Source of the DNA: Kosakonia sacchari SP1
Lineage (GTDB): Bacteria > Pseudomonadota > Gammaproteobacteria > Enterobacterales > Enterobacteriaceae
Direction of reading: 5' to 3'
Length of the DNA: 64,000 bases
NCBI RefSeq assembly: GCF_000300455.3
Contig: NZ_CP007215.2
Span: 3,472,001-3,536,000, forward strand
Shown: piece after piece, positions 32,337 through 41,265 of the stretch
Layout: every line of letters begins with the position of its first letter
How positions within the stretch are numbered: the first letter of the stretch is position 1
Notes under the pieces: generated by a model
Seen by the model: the letters and a program-made list of their open reading frames with translations, nothing else
Databases searched by the model: none
What the model was told of the DNA's origin: nothing
Translations under genes and position numbers: made by a program

Positions 32337-33312
32337 GGTTCCCCCTGCGTTGCGCCAGCAGAATAAAAAACGGCGCGCCCATCAGTGCGGTCATCACACC
32401 GACCGGCAACTCCTGCGGCAGGATAACCACGCGCGCGGCGATGTCTGCGGCCAGTAACAGTAACGCGCCGAGCAGCGCACAGGCCGGAAGCGTCCAGCGC
32501 AAGTCGCTGCCAAATAACTGGCGCGCTATGTGCGGCACCATCAGCCCGACAAAACCGACATTTCCCGCCAGCGCCACGGCACAGCCCGCCAGCCCCACCA
32601 CCAGCACGCTCGCCAGCAGGCGCACCAGCGCGATGTTCAACCCCAGTCCACGAGCAATCTCTTCTCCGGCATTGAGCACGTTCATCTGCCCGGCGAAAAA
32701 ACAGGCGGCAACCACCAGCAGCGCACCGGGGAGCAGCATCGGGTACACAAGCTTTACATCGTTACCCGCCAGGCTACCGGCCAGCCAGAACAACATGGTG
32801 TCGAGGCTTTCCTGATCGATAACGAGAATGGCCTGGGTAAACGCATTACACAGCGCGGTGATCGCCACGCCCGCCAGCACCAGCCGCAGCGGATTAAGCT
32901 GCCCGTTGCTGACTTTACTGGCAAACCACACCAGCGTGCCGGTGGCGCAGGCCCCACTAAAAGCCAGCAACAGCGTGATCCACGGATCGCCGACGGCGAA
33001 AAAACTGCCTGCCAGCACAATCAACAGCGCCGCGCCCGCATTGACACCAAACAGCCCCGGCGACGCCAGCGGGTTGCGGGTTAATGCCTGCATCAACGCA
33101 CCCGCCACAGCGAGAAACGCGCCAACACCAACGGCCAGCACTGTGCGCGGCAGGCGCGAGGTGCGAATAATAATATCCACCGCGCTGGTGGGATCGGCAT
33201 GCAGCAGCGCCTGCGTCAGTTGGGTGAGCGAATAAAACCGCGCGCCGGTCATCATGCTGAGCACCATCAGCGCCACCAGCAGCAGACCGCAGAGCAGAAA
33301 ACGCCCGCTCAT
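32326..33312 (-). CDS. FecCD-family iron-siderophore permease
   Basis: This 328-residue membrane protein carries the same motifs as its partner: RLPRTVLAVGVGAFLAVAGA, TRNPLASPGLFGVNAGAA and GLMVPHIARQLF. Its start overlaps the end of the binding-protein gene (4 bp), and its end overlaps the second permease gene, so expression is tightly coupled. Confidence 0.92.
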   Translation of the reverse strand: MSGRFLLCGLLLVALMVLSMMTGARFYSLTQLTQALLHADPTSAVDIIIRTSRLPRTVLAVGVGAFLAVAGALMQALTRNPLASPGLFGVNAGAALLIVLAGSFFAVGDPWITLLLAFSGACATGTLVWFASKVSNGQLNPLRLVLAGVAITALCNAFTQAILVIDQESLDTMLFWLAGSLAGNDVKLVYPMLLPGALLVVAACFFAGQMNVLNAGEEIARGLGLNIALVRLLASVLVVGLAGCAVALAGNVGFVGLMVPHIARQLFGSDLRWTLPACALLGALLLLAADIAARVVILPQELPVGVMTALMGAPFFILLAQRRGNHAG

Positions 33313-34214
33313 ACGCGCCCCCGGTTGAGTGCCTGTTCGACATCACGAAGGATCTGGTTAGCGCCAAGAATGCCGCCGGATAAGCTCCACGGCACGCTAT
33401 CCACCTCCCACAGTTGTCGTGCTTTCACCGCACGCAGTTGCTGCCACAACGGGTGTGCCGTCAGCGTGTGGTACTGGCGGGTGATGGCCGGGCTGTTGGC
33501 CCGCAGCAAAATAAAAAATAGATCGGCATCCAGCAGCGGAATATTCTCCATGCTGGAAAAACGCAACGAGGCGCTGTGGGCCTGCATGGCCTGCGCATTC
33601 CAGGCAAATCCCACTTCGGACATCACCGAGCCGGGAAAGCTGTTCGCCACATAGCTGCGAATGTGGTCAGGACGTATTTCAATCACCGATACCTGCGGCG
33701 CGCGCTGCCCGGCAAAACGCTGTTGCAGCAGGCTGCGCAGCGCGATGATACGCGCATCCCAGTGCTGGAGCAGTTGCGCGGCGGCGTTTGTCAGAGCGAG
33801 TTTTTGCGCCACCACCGTCAGCGTTTTTTTGAATTCAAAGACATCATCCAGCAGCGTAACAGGGGCGATTTTCGCCATCAGCGGTGCGACATCCTGGTGG
33901 CGAAAACGGGAAGCGAAAATAATATCTGGTTTAAGCAGCGCGATTTTTTCCAGCGCGGGCTGCGTCTCCAGCCCGAGCTGCGGCACGCCGGAAAGCTGCG
34001 GTCGTAAATAGCGGTACACCGGTTTTTCCGCCCAGGATTCAACAATGCCGCAGGGCGTAACGCCCAGCGCAGCCAGGCTGTCGGTTGCCCCCTGAAACAG
34101 AGAAACCGCGCGCGGCACGCCGGATTTGGCAAACAGTGCGGGTGAGACACCGCACAACAGTAGCGCCTGCAAGCTGCGTCGGCGCGAAAGCGAGAAAGCG
34201 CGTTCGTTTTTCAT
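33309..34214 (-). CDS. Iron-siderophore periplasmic binding protein (FhuD/FecB class)
   Basis: This encodes about 301 residues from ATG 34214 (34217 also possible; the longer frame from 34253 runs through a hairpin). The N-terminus ERAFSLSRRRSLQALLLCG has a twin-arginine-like motif before a short hydrophobic core, as in FhuD. The Peripla_BP_2 fold is visible in LKPDIIFASRF and VSVIEIRPDHIRSYV. It delivers ferric siderophore to the adjacent FecCD permeases. It lies downstream of the TonB receptor behind a GC-rich hairpin that may reduce read-through. Confidence 0.85.
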   Translation of the reverse strand: MKNERAFSLSRRRSLQALLLCGVSPALFAKSGVPRAVSLFQGATDSLAALGVTPCGIVESWAEKPVYRYLRPQLSGVPQLGLETQPALEKIALLKPDIIFASRFRHQDVAPLMAKIAPVTLLDDVFEFKKTLTVVAQKLALTNAAAQLLQHWDARIIALRSLLQQRFAGQRAPQVSVIEIRPDHIRSYVANSFPGSVMSEVGFAWNAQAMQAHSASLRFSSMENIPLLDADLFFILLRANSPAITRQYHTLTAHPLWQQLRAVKARQLWEVDSVPWSLSGGILGANQILRDVEQALNRGRV

Positions 34215-34226
34215 CATCCACTCAAA

Positions 34227-34247
34227 CCGCCCCGCTAAACGGGGCGG
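34227..34247 (-). terminator. GC-rich hairpin between receptor and binding-protein genes
   Basis: A perfect 8-bp stem CCGCCCCG / CGGGGCGG with a 5-nt loop is followed on the minus strand by TTTGAG. It lies 6 bp after the receptor stop. The short T run suggests a partial terminator or mRNA-stabilising hairpin that would favour receptor expression over transporter expression. Confidence 0.55.
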
Positions 34248-34253
34248 TAACAC

Positions 34254-36350
34254 TCAGAAATCGAGACTGTAGCCCAGCGTCGCGGTGCGACCCCGACCGG
34301 CGAAATAGCGATCCGGATCGACAGACGCGCTTTGCGAATAGTAGGTGATGTACTGTTTATTCAGCAGGTTAGAAACCCCAAGGCTCACCTGCCCGTACGG
34401 CAGCTTGTAGCCGACTGCCGCATCCACCAGCGCATAGCCGGAAAAGTCTTTTTCCGCGTCGTCGAATTTCTTGCTGAGCGCCCAGTTGGCCTGCAGGAAG
34501 GTGCTCAACTGCGCATTCCAGTTTGCTGACCAGCTGGCGATGATGCGATCCGGGGCGATGTTTAAGCCATCGAGTTTCGCATCCAGACTGCCGTTGTCGT
34601 CGCTGTCATAGCGCCCGCGCATGTGTGACCACGACAAGGTTAATTTGTGATCGGCATTCGGGCTGTAACCGGCGCTCACTTCCACACCGTCAATCTCAGT
34701 CTTTTCGCGACGGGCGACAAAGGCGTCGTTAACCAGCTCAACGCGGCTACCGAGCTTGGATGTGGACTGGTAGTAACTGGCTTCGAAATCAAACGGCGCG
34801 TGTTGTACGCGAAAACCAATTTCGCTGTTTTTGGTGACGATCGGTTTCAGGCCGTTGTAGTCATCCAGTTTAATGCCCGGCGTGTCGATGCCGCGCAGCA
34901 CGCGCCCGACATCCGGCACGGTAAACCCTTCGCTGTAGCTGGCGAACAGGCTTAACGGTTCAACCGGCGACCAGACCACACCAGCGTTATATAGGGTCTG
35001 GTCGAACGATGGCGTGCCGCCTTCCACGGTTACCCGGTCGTTGGCCCATACGGTTTGATAACTGTCGATATTCAGCCGGGCGTATTCATAGCGCACGCCG
35101 CCGCTTAATTTCACCGATTCAACTGGCGTGTATTCCAGTTGCAGGAACGGTGACAGATCGGTGTAGTTAATTTCCGGCACGTAGGTGCGCCCGGTGGCCC
35201 ATAGATCCTGTTTCGAGTTATCAAACAGGGTATCGAAACCCACCGTCGCTTTTATGCGGTCATCCCAGAGATCGTCTTTGGTGAGCGCGATTTTGCTGCC
35301 GTATTTATCGGTATACGCACGGCTCTGATCGTACAACGTGCCAATGGGAGCAATGGCTGGATCCTGGAACGAGGAGGAATTGGTCGCGCCGAACAGCGCT
35401 TCATAACGCTGATAATAGGCCAGCGCCGTCAGCTTCATGCCTGCCAGGTTGTAATTATCGTAGGTAGCGCCGACCGTCCACACATCGTTGTGCGGCGCGC
35501 TACCCGGCGGGTTACCTTTCTTCGATGTGGTTAATACACCGTCATCGCGATCGCCTCGCACACTGACATAGTTATCTTTGTTTTTCAGGCGATAACGGTT
35601 AAGGCTCAGCTGTACGCGCTGATCGTTATCCAGCCAGTAACCCACTTTCGCCAGCAGATCCCAGGCGCGGGAGTCCATCAAATCGCCCTGCGTGTTATCC
35701 ACTCCAATCGCGTGGTTGTCGGCGTCTTTGAACAGCCCCTGGTCTTCATAACTCAGGGCGAACAGGTAATCGATATACTCTTCGCTGCCGTTGATGCTGT
35801 AGTTGGTTTTATAGGAAAGCGTATCGCGGTCAAATTCCGCCGTGGGCGTGGTGGTTTCCACGCTGACGTGCTGGTTGACGGTGCCCGGTTTCGCGCGTTT
35901 GGTGATGATGTTGATTACCCCGCCCGTCGCGCCGACGCCGTTGCTGGCGTTTGCCCCTTTGATCACCTCAATGCGCTCGATCATCGAAGCGTCGATGGTG
36001 TGCATTTCGCGCCCGGTCGGGCGCAGCGGGTTTGATTGCGGGATCCCGTCAATCATTACCAGCGGCGTGCGCCCGCGCAGCGTTTCGCCACTGCCGGACA
36101 TTTTCTGTCGTGACGGTGAAAACGACGGCAGCAAATTGCTGAGGATCTGCGAGGTGTCGGAGGTGATTTGCCGCTGCTGGGCAATCTCTTTTTCGCTGAT
36201 AACTTTGATGACCTGCGGGGAATCATTACGCGAACCGTCAGTGCGGGTGGCGGTCACAATCAGTTCATCATCACTATTTTTCGCATCCTGCGCATAAAGT
36301 GGCGAGGCGAAAAGCAGAGCCATCGCGCCGTACAAAGGAGAAACTCTCAT
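34254..36350 (-). CDS. TonB-dependent ferric siderophore receptor
   Basis: This 698-residue protein has a signal peptide (PLYGAMALLFASPLYAQ), a TonB-box-like DDELIVTAT and a plug domain (RGRTPLVMIDGIPQSNPLRP; ERIEVIKGANASNGVGATGG). A 22-strand barrel follows, ending in GYSLDF with the terminal Phe. A Fur box lies upstream, so it should be induced by iron limitation. It heads an operon of binding protein, two permeases, ATPase and FhuF-like reductase. The FhuF partner suggests a hydroxamate substrate, but this is inference. Confidence 0.92.
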   Translation of the reverse strand: MRVSPLYGAMALLFASPLYAQDAKNSDDELIVTATRTDGSRNDSPQVIKVISEKEIAQQRQITSDTSQILSNLLPSFSPSRQKMSGSGETLRGRTPLVMIDGIPQSNPLRPTGREMHTIDASMIERIEVIKGANASNGVGATGGVINIITKRAKPGTVNQHVSVETTTPTAEFDRDTLSYKTNYSINGSEEYIDYLFALSYEDQGLFKDADNHAIGVDNTQGDLMDSRAWDLLAKVGYWLDNDQRVQLSLNRYRLKNKDNYVSVRGDRDDGVLTTSKKGNPPGSAPHNDVWTVGATYDNYNLAGMKLTALAYYQRYEALFGATNSSSFQDPAIAPIGTLYDQSRAYTDKYGSKIALTKDDLWDDRIKATVGFDTLFDNSKQDLWATGRTYVPEINYTDLSPFLQLEYTPVESVKLSGGVRYEYARLNIDSYQTVWANDRVTVEGGTPSFDQTLYNAGVVWSPVEPLSLFASYSEGFTVPDVGRVLRGIDTPGIKLDDYNGLKPIVTKNSEIGFRVQHAPFDFEASYYQSTSKLGSRVELVNDAFVARREKTEIDGVEVSAGYSPNADHKLTLSWSHMRGRYDSDDNGSLDAKLDGLNIAPDRIIASWSANWNAQLSTFLQANWALSKKFDDAEKDFSGYALVDAAVGYKLPYGQVSLGVSNLLNKQYITYYSQSASVDPDRYFAGRGRTATLGYSLDF

Positions 36351-36437
36351 CTAAACAACCCTCAATTTTTATTATTCCCCACCGTTTGCGGGGATCATTC
36401 CGTAACAAAATCAAATGACAACAATAAGAAACATTTT

Positions 36438-36456
36438 GATACCGATTATCATTATC
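36438..36456. promoter_or_regulatory. Fur box upstream of the TonB receptor
   Basis: GATACCGATTATCATTATC matches the 19-bp Fur consensus (GATAATGATTATCATTATC) at 17 of 19 positions. It lies 88 bp upstream of the receptor start in a 286-bp divergent intergenic region (36351-36636), where nothing else is recognised. Confidence 0.88.
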
Positions 36457-36636
36457 GATAAAGGAATGTAAAGTGAATATTTTCCAGGCGAAATTGAGAC
36501 GCGAAGGAATAGCGCGACGTGAATGGAATAAACGCAACACATAAGCAAAATTAATTAAATTTTGTCTAAGCGGTCTACCCTTTAACAAGCAGATCCTGTG
36601 GCTTATTCCGCTTGTTTCCACCAAAAGGAAAGACCA

Positions 36637-36948
36637 ATGCAAACACTCTCCGGGCCATCGCGCGCGACGCTTGCGCTTTACGAACTATTTAACCCGCTGC
36701 CCACCGGTTTTTTTGTCGCGGCGTGGATTTTCGATATTCTCTACATTAAAACCTTTCAAATCATGTGGACCGATGCGGCAAGCTGGCTTATCGCCATTGG
36801 TCTGTTGATTGCCATCATTCCCCGTTTGATACATCTGGTGCAGGTGTTTGTGACCCAGCGCCATCGCACTTCAGGCGCGGAGAAATTCCATTTCTGGCTC
36901 TGGCTGGTGGCTATCGTGCTGGCGATTTTTAACGCTTTTGTGCCAGCG
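36637..36948 (+). pseudogene. 5' remnant of a DUF2231-type membrane protein gene
   Basis: From ATG 36637 (AAGGAAAG upstream) about 104 codons match a DUF2231-like inner membrane protein (FNPLPTGFFVAAWIFDILYI; AASWLIAIGLLIAIIPRLIH). After AIFNAFVPA the homology stops and the frame runs on through out-of-frame dehydrogenase DNA to a stop at 37056. The gene is truncated and fused, out of frame by one base, to the remnant at 36945. The 152-codon frame starting at 36598 is the resulting chimera. Confidence 0.75.
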
Positions 36949-37490
36949 GGCTGCGTAACCCGACCGGGCTGCAATGGGAGCCTGAAAGCGGTGCGTTATG
37001 GGCGATCGTCAACGAACGCGACGAAATTGGCTCCGATCTGGTGCCGGACTATATGACCTCGGTAAAAGAGAAGGGGTTTTACGGCTGGCCGTATAGCTAC
37101 TTTGGGCAGCACGTGGACGAACGCGTTAAACCGCCACGCCCGGACTTAGTGGCCCAGGCCATCAAGCCCGATTACGCGCTTAGCTCGCACGTCGCACCAC
37201 TTGGCTTGTTGTTCTATACCGGTGACAATATGCCGCAATATCGCGGCGGCGCGTTTATCAGCGAGCACGGAAGCTGGAACCGCACACCACTGAATGGCTA
37301 CCAGGTGGTGTGGGTGAAATTTGAGGGCGGCAAACCGGTTGGACAACCGCAACCGGTCGTGACCGGTTTTCTCACCGATGACCAGAAACAGGTGCGCGGG
37401 CTACCGGTCGGACTGGCGATGGATAAACAAGGCGGCGTGCTGATTGCCGACGATGCCGGTAACGCTATCTGGCGGATCAGCGCGCGCTAA
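36945..37490 (+). pseudogene. 3' remnant of a PQQ/sorbosone-type sugar dehydrogenase gene
   Basis: The frame encodes [19 protein letters not shown] and continues through [20 protein letters not shown] and [20 protein letters not shown] to NAIWRISAR. These are C-terminal features of glucose/sorbosone dehydrogenases, which are about 400-450 residues; only about 181 remain. The signal peptide and N-terminal propeller blades are missing. DUF2231 genes commonly precede such dehydrogenases, so a single internal deletion between neighbouring genes explains both remnants. A Met at 37041 is the first in-frame start. Confidence 0.8.
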
Positions 37491-37540
37491 TCTTGTGGCT
37501 GCCTGTCGTCTGCTTTATAACGTTCAGACACGCTTAACGG

Positions 37541-38029
37541 ATGAAAACGATGGATAGCAGATTGCAGGCAGCGATTACGCTGCGCAAACAGGGTCAACAC
37601 GATAAAAGCCGTCGGGCGCTGCAATCGCTGGCAGAAGAGCCCGCGCTACGCGCGCAGGCGTTACTCAATATCGCCTGGTCGTATGATAACGAAGGCAAAG
37701 AGCGCGACGCCGAGCCTCATTACCTGGCGGCGCTTGATGCTGGGTTAACAGGAGAAGATCAGTTCGAAGCGCAGTTTGGTCTGGCGTCTACGTGGCGCTG
37801 CCTGGGGAAATATGCGCAGGCGAAAACCCTGTTTGAGGAGATCATGACAAGTTGGCCGCAAGCCACCGAAGTGCGGCCTTTTTATGCCCTTTGTTTGCAC
37901 AATCTTGGCGAACACGACAGCGCCATTGCCGTGCTGCTGGCGTCGATTATTCAGCATCCCGACGCCCGCACCGAACCCTATAAAGCGGTGCTGCATCACT
38001 ACGCGCAGCACCCGCATCAACGCTGGTGA
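37541..38029 (+). CDS. Tetratricopeptide repeat protein (TPR_5 type)
   Basis: This 162-residue cytoplasmic protein is all-helical, with repeats such as LRKQGQHDKSRRALQSLAEE, AQFGLASTWRCLGKYAQAKT and FYALCLHNLGEHDSAIAVLL. This is the layout of the TPR group 5 family. A second start at 37550 (preceded by GGATG) is also possible. It probably mediates protein-protein contacts; no partner is evident. It is intact, although it lies right after the deletion scar. Confidence 0.8.
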   Translation: MKTMDSRLQAAITLRKQGQHDKSRRALQSLAEEPALRAQALLNIAWSYDNEGKERDAEPHYLAALDAGLTGEDQFEAQFGLASTWRCLGKYAQAKTLFEEIMTSWPQATEVRPFYALCLHNLGEHDSAIAVLLASIIQHPDARTEPYKAVLHHYAQHPHQRW

Positions 38030-38065
38030 CGGTTTACCTTTTGCCGTACTGGACGGCGCGTGAGG

Positions 38066-38854
38066 CTAACTTGCCTGGTGGGTTAAGCCGTCAATAATCA
38101 CCTGCTTCATCCCTTGCGAACAGGGTTCCACGCGCCCGCGCACACCGTACACCTGCGCCAGGCTTTCCGGCGTTATCACCTCGCCCGGCACGCCGTTTGC
38201 CACCAGTTCGCCTTTTTTCAGGATCAGCACGTGGTCGCCGTGGCGCAGCGCGATATTGATATCGTGCACCACCACAACCGTGACGATATTGCGGCTACGC
38301 GTTTCCCGCTTCACCAGATCCATCACGTGGAACTGGTAGTTGAGATCCAGCGCGCTGAGCGGCTCATCGAGCAACAGCAGCGAAGGCTGGCGGATCAGCG
38401 ATTGCGCCAGCCCGACTAACTGTTTCTGCCCGCCGGAGAGCTGGTCGAGGTAGTGCAGCGCCAGATGCTCGATACCGAGCTGGCGCAATAGCGACATCAC
38501 TTCGGTCTGCTTTGCCGCGCTGTGTAAACCGCCGGAAGCACGCTGCGCCACAATAATCGACTCCAGAACATGCAGATGAACTCCTGCCGGCAGCGATTGC
38601 GGCAGGTAGACGACCTGCTCCGCGCGTCTGGCAAACGGCTGGCTGAGCAGGTCTTCGCCATCCAGCAATAACTCTCCTTCCGCCTTGTTCAGCCCGGCCA
38701 TTGCCCGCAGCAGCGTCGATTTGCCGCTTCCGTTTGGCCCAAGCAGAATTGTCACTTTGCCGCGCGGCAAATTAGCAATATTGAGATCGCGAATGATCTG
38801 CCGCTTGTAATATCCCGCGCCAAACCCGCGCAGACTCAGGCCGCTCTGGCTCAT
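38066..38854 (-). CDS. Iron-complex ABC transporter ATPase, second system
   Basis: This 262-residue ATPase has Walker A (GPNGSGKSTLLRAMAG), the signature LSGGQKQLVGLAQ, Walker B SLLLLDEPLSALDLNY and a switch His in VVVHDINIALRHGD. It shares a 4-bp overlap with the permease gene upstream. It belongs to the FecE/FepC class and is distinct from the ATPase at 30495. Confidence 0.9.
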   Translation of the reverse strand: MSQSGLSLRGFGAGYYKRQIIRDLNIANLPRGKVTILLGPNGSGKSTLLRAMAGLNKAEGELLLDGEDLLSQPFARRAEQVVYLPQSLPAGVHLHVLESIIVAQRASGGLHSAAKQTEVMSLLRQLGIEHLALHYLDQLSGGQKQLVGLAQSLIRQPSLLLLDEPLSALDLNYQFHVMDLVKRETRSRNIVTVVVVHDINIALRHGDHVLILKKGELVANGVPGEVITPESLAQVYGVRGRVEPCSQGMKQVIIDGLTHQAS

Positions 38855-39933
38855 ACACTCCCCCGGTGGCGCACAATGATGGTGATAAAGAACGGCACGC
38901 CAACCAGCGAGGTGACAATGCCCACCGGAATAATCACGCCATCGATCAGATTTTTGGAAACGATAGAAGCCAGCGATAACACCAGCGCACCAATCAACGC
39001 GCTACCGGGCAGATAAAAGCGGTGATCCTCGCCAAACACCATACGGGCGATATGCGGAGCGACCAGCCCGATAAAACCGATCGGGCCGACAAACGCCACC
39101 GACAGCGCCGACAAAATACTGATGCGCAAAAGCGTCGCCAGCCGCAGGCGACGCACGTTAATGCCAAAACTTATCGCCCGATCTTCGCCAAGGCGCAGCG
39201 ACGTCAGCTTCCACGAGCTGAGCATCGACAGCGGCATGATCACCGCCAGCGCCAGCAGCAAAATGCCGAGTTTCTCCCACGACGCGCGGGCAATGCTGCC
39301 CATGGTCCAGAACACCAGCCCCTGCAGCGTGTCTTCGTTGGCGATAAATTGCAGCATCGACACCAGCGCGTTGAAGGTAAACACCAGCGCGATACCGAAC
39401 AACACCACGCCGGAAGTTGCCACCTGCGTCCAGCGGGTGATGCCATCCAGCAACAGCGCCGCCAGTAGCGCGAAGAGAAACGCGTTCGCCGAGATAAACC
39501 ACTGCGCCGGAACGCCGGGAATGCCGATGCCAAGCACAATCGCTAATGCAGCGCCAAACGCCGCCGCCGACGACACGCCTAGCGTAAACGGGCTCGCCAG
39601 CGGGTTGTTGAGGATGGTCTGCATCTCCGCCCCCGCCAGTCCCAGTGTCAACCCAACAATGATTGCCATCAGCGCGTACGGCATGCGGATATCCCAGACA
39701 ATCACCCGCGTTCCGGCATCGGCGCTCGCCGGGTCAACCAGCGTTTGCCACAGCGTCTCCAGCGGCAAGCCGGAGGGGCCAAGGGTGAAATCCAGCAGCA
39801 TCGCCGCAGCTATAAATACCACCAGCAGCGCCAGCAAACTGACGCGGCGGCGAAGGATCACGCGGTAGTTGAGCATCAGGCTGTCCGCAGCCGTATCCTG
39901 CCTCTGCTCGCTTGTTTCCAGCGTGGTACTCAT
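38851..39933 (-). CDS. FecCD-family iron-complex permease, second system
   Basis: This 360-residue membrane protein carries the family motifs IVWDIRMPYALMAIIVGLTL, LNNPLASPFTLGVSSAAAFG and GLVAPHIARMVFG. Only one permease is encoded here, so the channel is probably a homodimer. It overlaps the binding-protein gene by 4 bp and the ATPase gene by 4 bp. Confidence 0.9.
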   Translation of the reverse strand: MSTTLETSEQRQDTAADSLMLNYRVILRRRVSLLALLVVFIAAAMLLDFTLGPSGLPLETLWQTLVDPASADAGTRVIVWDIRMPYALMAIIVGLTLGLAGAEMQTILNNPLASPFTLGVSSAAAFGAALAIVLGIGIPGVPAQWFISANAFLFALLAALLLDGITRWTQVATSGVVLFGIALVFTFNALVSMLQFIANEDTLQGLVFWTMGSIARASWEKLGILLLALAVIMPLSMLSSWKLTSLRLGEDRAISFGINVRRLRLATLLRISILSALSVAFVGPIGFIGLVAPHIARMVFGEDHRFYLPGSALIGALVLSLASIVSKNLIDGVIIPVGIVTSLVGVPFFITIIVRHRGSV

Positions 39934-41048
39934 TTGCCCTGCTGCCAGCTATACACGAAGTTGTTATCCGGCAGTTTGGTGAAGTTTTTGATGATGTGAT
40001 GGTAGGTCGCATCCGGGTTCAAATCCGCAAACGCCTGCGGATAGATATCTTTCGCCAGATATTCCATGCCGACAATATTGTACGGATGGTTATAGAAGTG
40101 GTGGTAAACGCCATATACACGTTTGGCGCTGACCGCCGGGATCTGTGCGATGCCAGTACGTTGCAGCAAGATATGCGCCTGGTTGTTCACCTCACTCTGC
40201 GACACATTCAGACCGAGCGGCAGCACCTGACTGTTGCCCCGTTTTGAGCCGGTCATGATATAGACATCCGGGTTGACGCTGATGATTTTCTCCAGCGAAA
40301 TAAACCCGGTTGCGCCCGGCAGCAGTTCCGAGCCCAGGTTCTTCGCGCCGACCGCTTCAACCAGCCCGCCCCAACCGCTGTGCCCGTGGGTAAAGCAGCA
40401 GCTCTCCGCGTTACCGGCCAGCGCTTCGACAAATACCTTCGGTTTCGGATTGATGGCCGCTGTTTTCTGCTCAATCGCCGCCAGTTGCTGACGATAATAC
40501 GCAGTGTAGGCCGCTGCGTTGCTTTCACGGTTAATCACTTTGCCCAGCAGATCGATACTCGGTGCGGTGTCTTTTGCCGGGTTCACTTCATAATCAACAA
40601 ACACCACCGGAATGTGCAGCGCGGTCAGTTTAGCCAGTACGCCGCTATCGGCCAGCGCCGGTTTCGCGCGCAGTTGCGCAATCATCAGATCCGGCTGTTT
40701 TGCCAGCACACTTTCCAGATCAACATTGCCTTTATCGCTAAAGCCCATGTCCATAATGCGGGTCGCTTCCGGCCACTGGGTTTTCAGCATTTCCCAGGTG
40801 GCAATGTCCTGTTTTTTCGCCAGGTTGTTCCATGCCACCAGCCGTTTAAACGGGTTGTCGCGATCCAGCAGCGCCATCGTCATGATGTCGCGCCCGTCTT
40901 GCAAAATAATGCGTTGCGGCTCGTGTTCAATGGTCACGTTGCGGCCATCGAAATCGGTAACGGTGAGCGGATATTGCGTGGCGTGTGCCAGCATGGGAAC
41001 AGCGAGAAAAGCGGAGAGCGCGAGCGTAAAGATTGATTTCCCTTGCAT
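39930..41048 (-). CDS. Periplasmic iron-complex binding protein, second system
   Basis: This 372-residue protein has a signal peptide (IFTLALSAFLAVPMLAHA). A Peripla_BP_2 domain follows, with features such as VTDFDGRNVTIEHEPQRIIL, KPKVFVEALAGNAESCCFTH and VNPDVYIMTGSKRG. It is the first gene of an SBP-permease-ATPase operon with a Fur-like box upstream. The substrate is not clear; no dedicated outer membrane receptor gene lies beside it. The vicinal Cys pair (SCCF) is notable. Confidence 0.88.
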   Translation of the reverse strand: MQGKSIFTLALSAFLAVPMLAHATQYPLTVTDFDGRNVTIEHEPQRIILQDGRDIMTMALLDRDNPFKRLVAWNNLAKKQDIATWEMLKTQWPEATRIMDMGFSDKGNVDLESVLAKQPDLMIAQLRAKPALADSGVLAKLTALHIPVVFVDYEVNPAKDTAPSIDLLGKVINRESNAAAYTAYYRQQLAAIEQKTAAINPKPKVFVEALAGNAESCCFTHGHSGWGGLVEAVGAKNLGSELLPGATGFISLEKIISVNPDVYIMTGSKRGNSQVLPLGLNVSQSEVNNQAHILLQRTGIAQIPAVSAKRVYGVYHHFYNHPYNIVGMEYLAKDIYPQAFADLNPDATYHHIIKNFTKLPDNNFVYSWQQGK

Positions 41049-41088
41049 AAAAAAACAACCCTGCTGATAGTCAGATATTAATGATTTT

Positions 41089-41107
41089 GATAATTATTAT
41101 CATGTCA
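41089..41107. promoter_or_regulatory. Fur-like box upstream of the second iron ABC operon
   Basis: GATAATTATTATCATGTCA matches the 19-bp Fur consensus at 14 of 19 positions, including 14 of the first 15. It lies 41 bp before the binding-protein start, a position that would block the promoter. Confidence 0.7.
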
Positions 41108-41265
41108 AATTAAACGAAACATATACAACATCAAAAAACAGGCTGACCGCAACCCCGCGTTAACATCCTGATTCGTTTTCTCTTTTGCTGACATCGTTTC
41201 TTACGGATTTTCACCGGCGCGATGGATTACCTTCGTGCTTTGCCAAAAACCTGCGGAAACCGCCG

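Noticed and set aside
36598-37056. 152-codon frame as an intact membrane protein gene
   Set aside because: The last part reads dehydrogenase DNA in the wrong frame; it is better described as a deletion chimera of two remnants.
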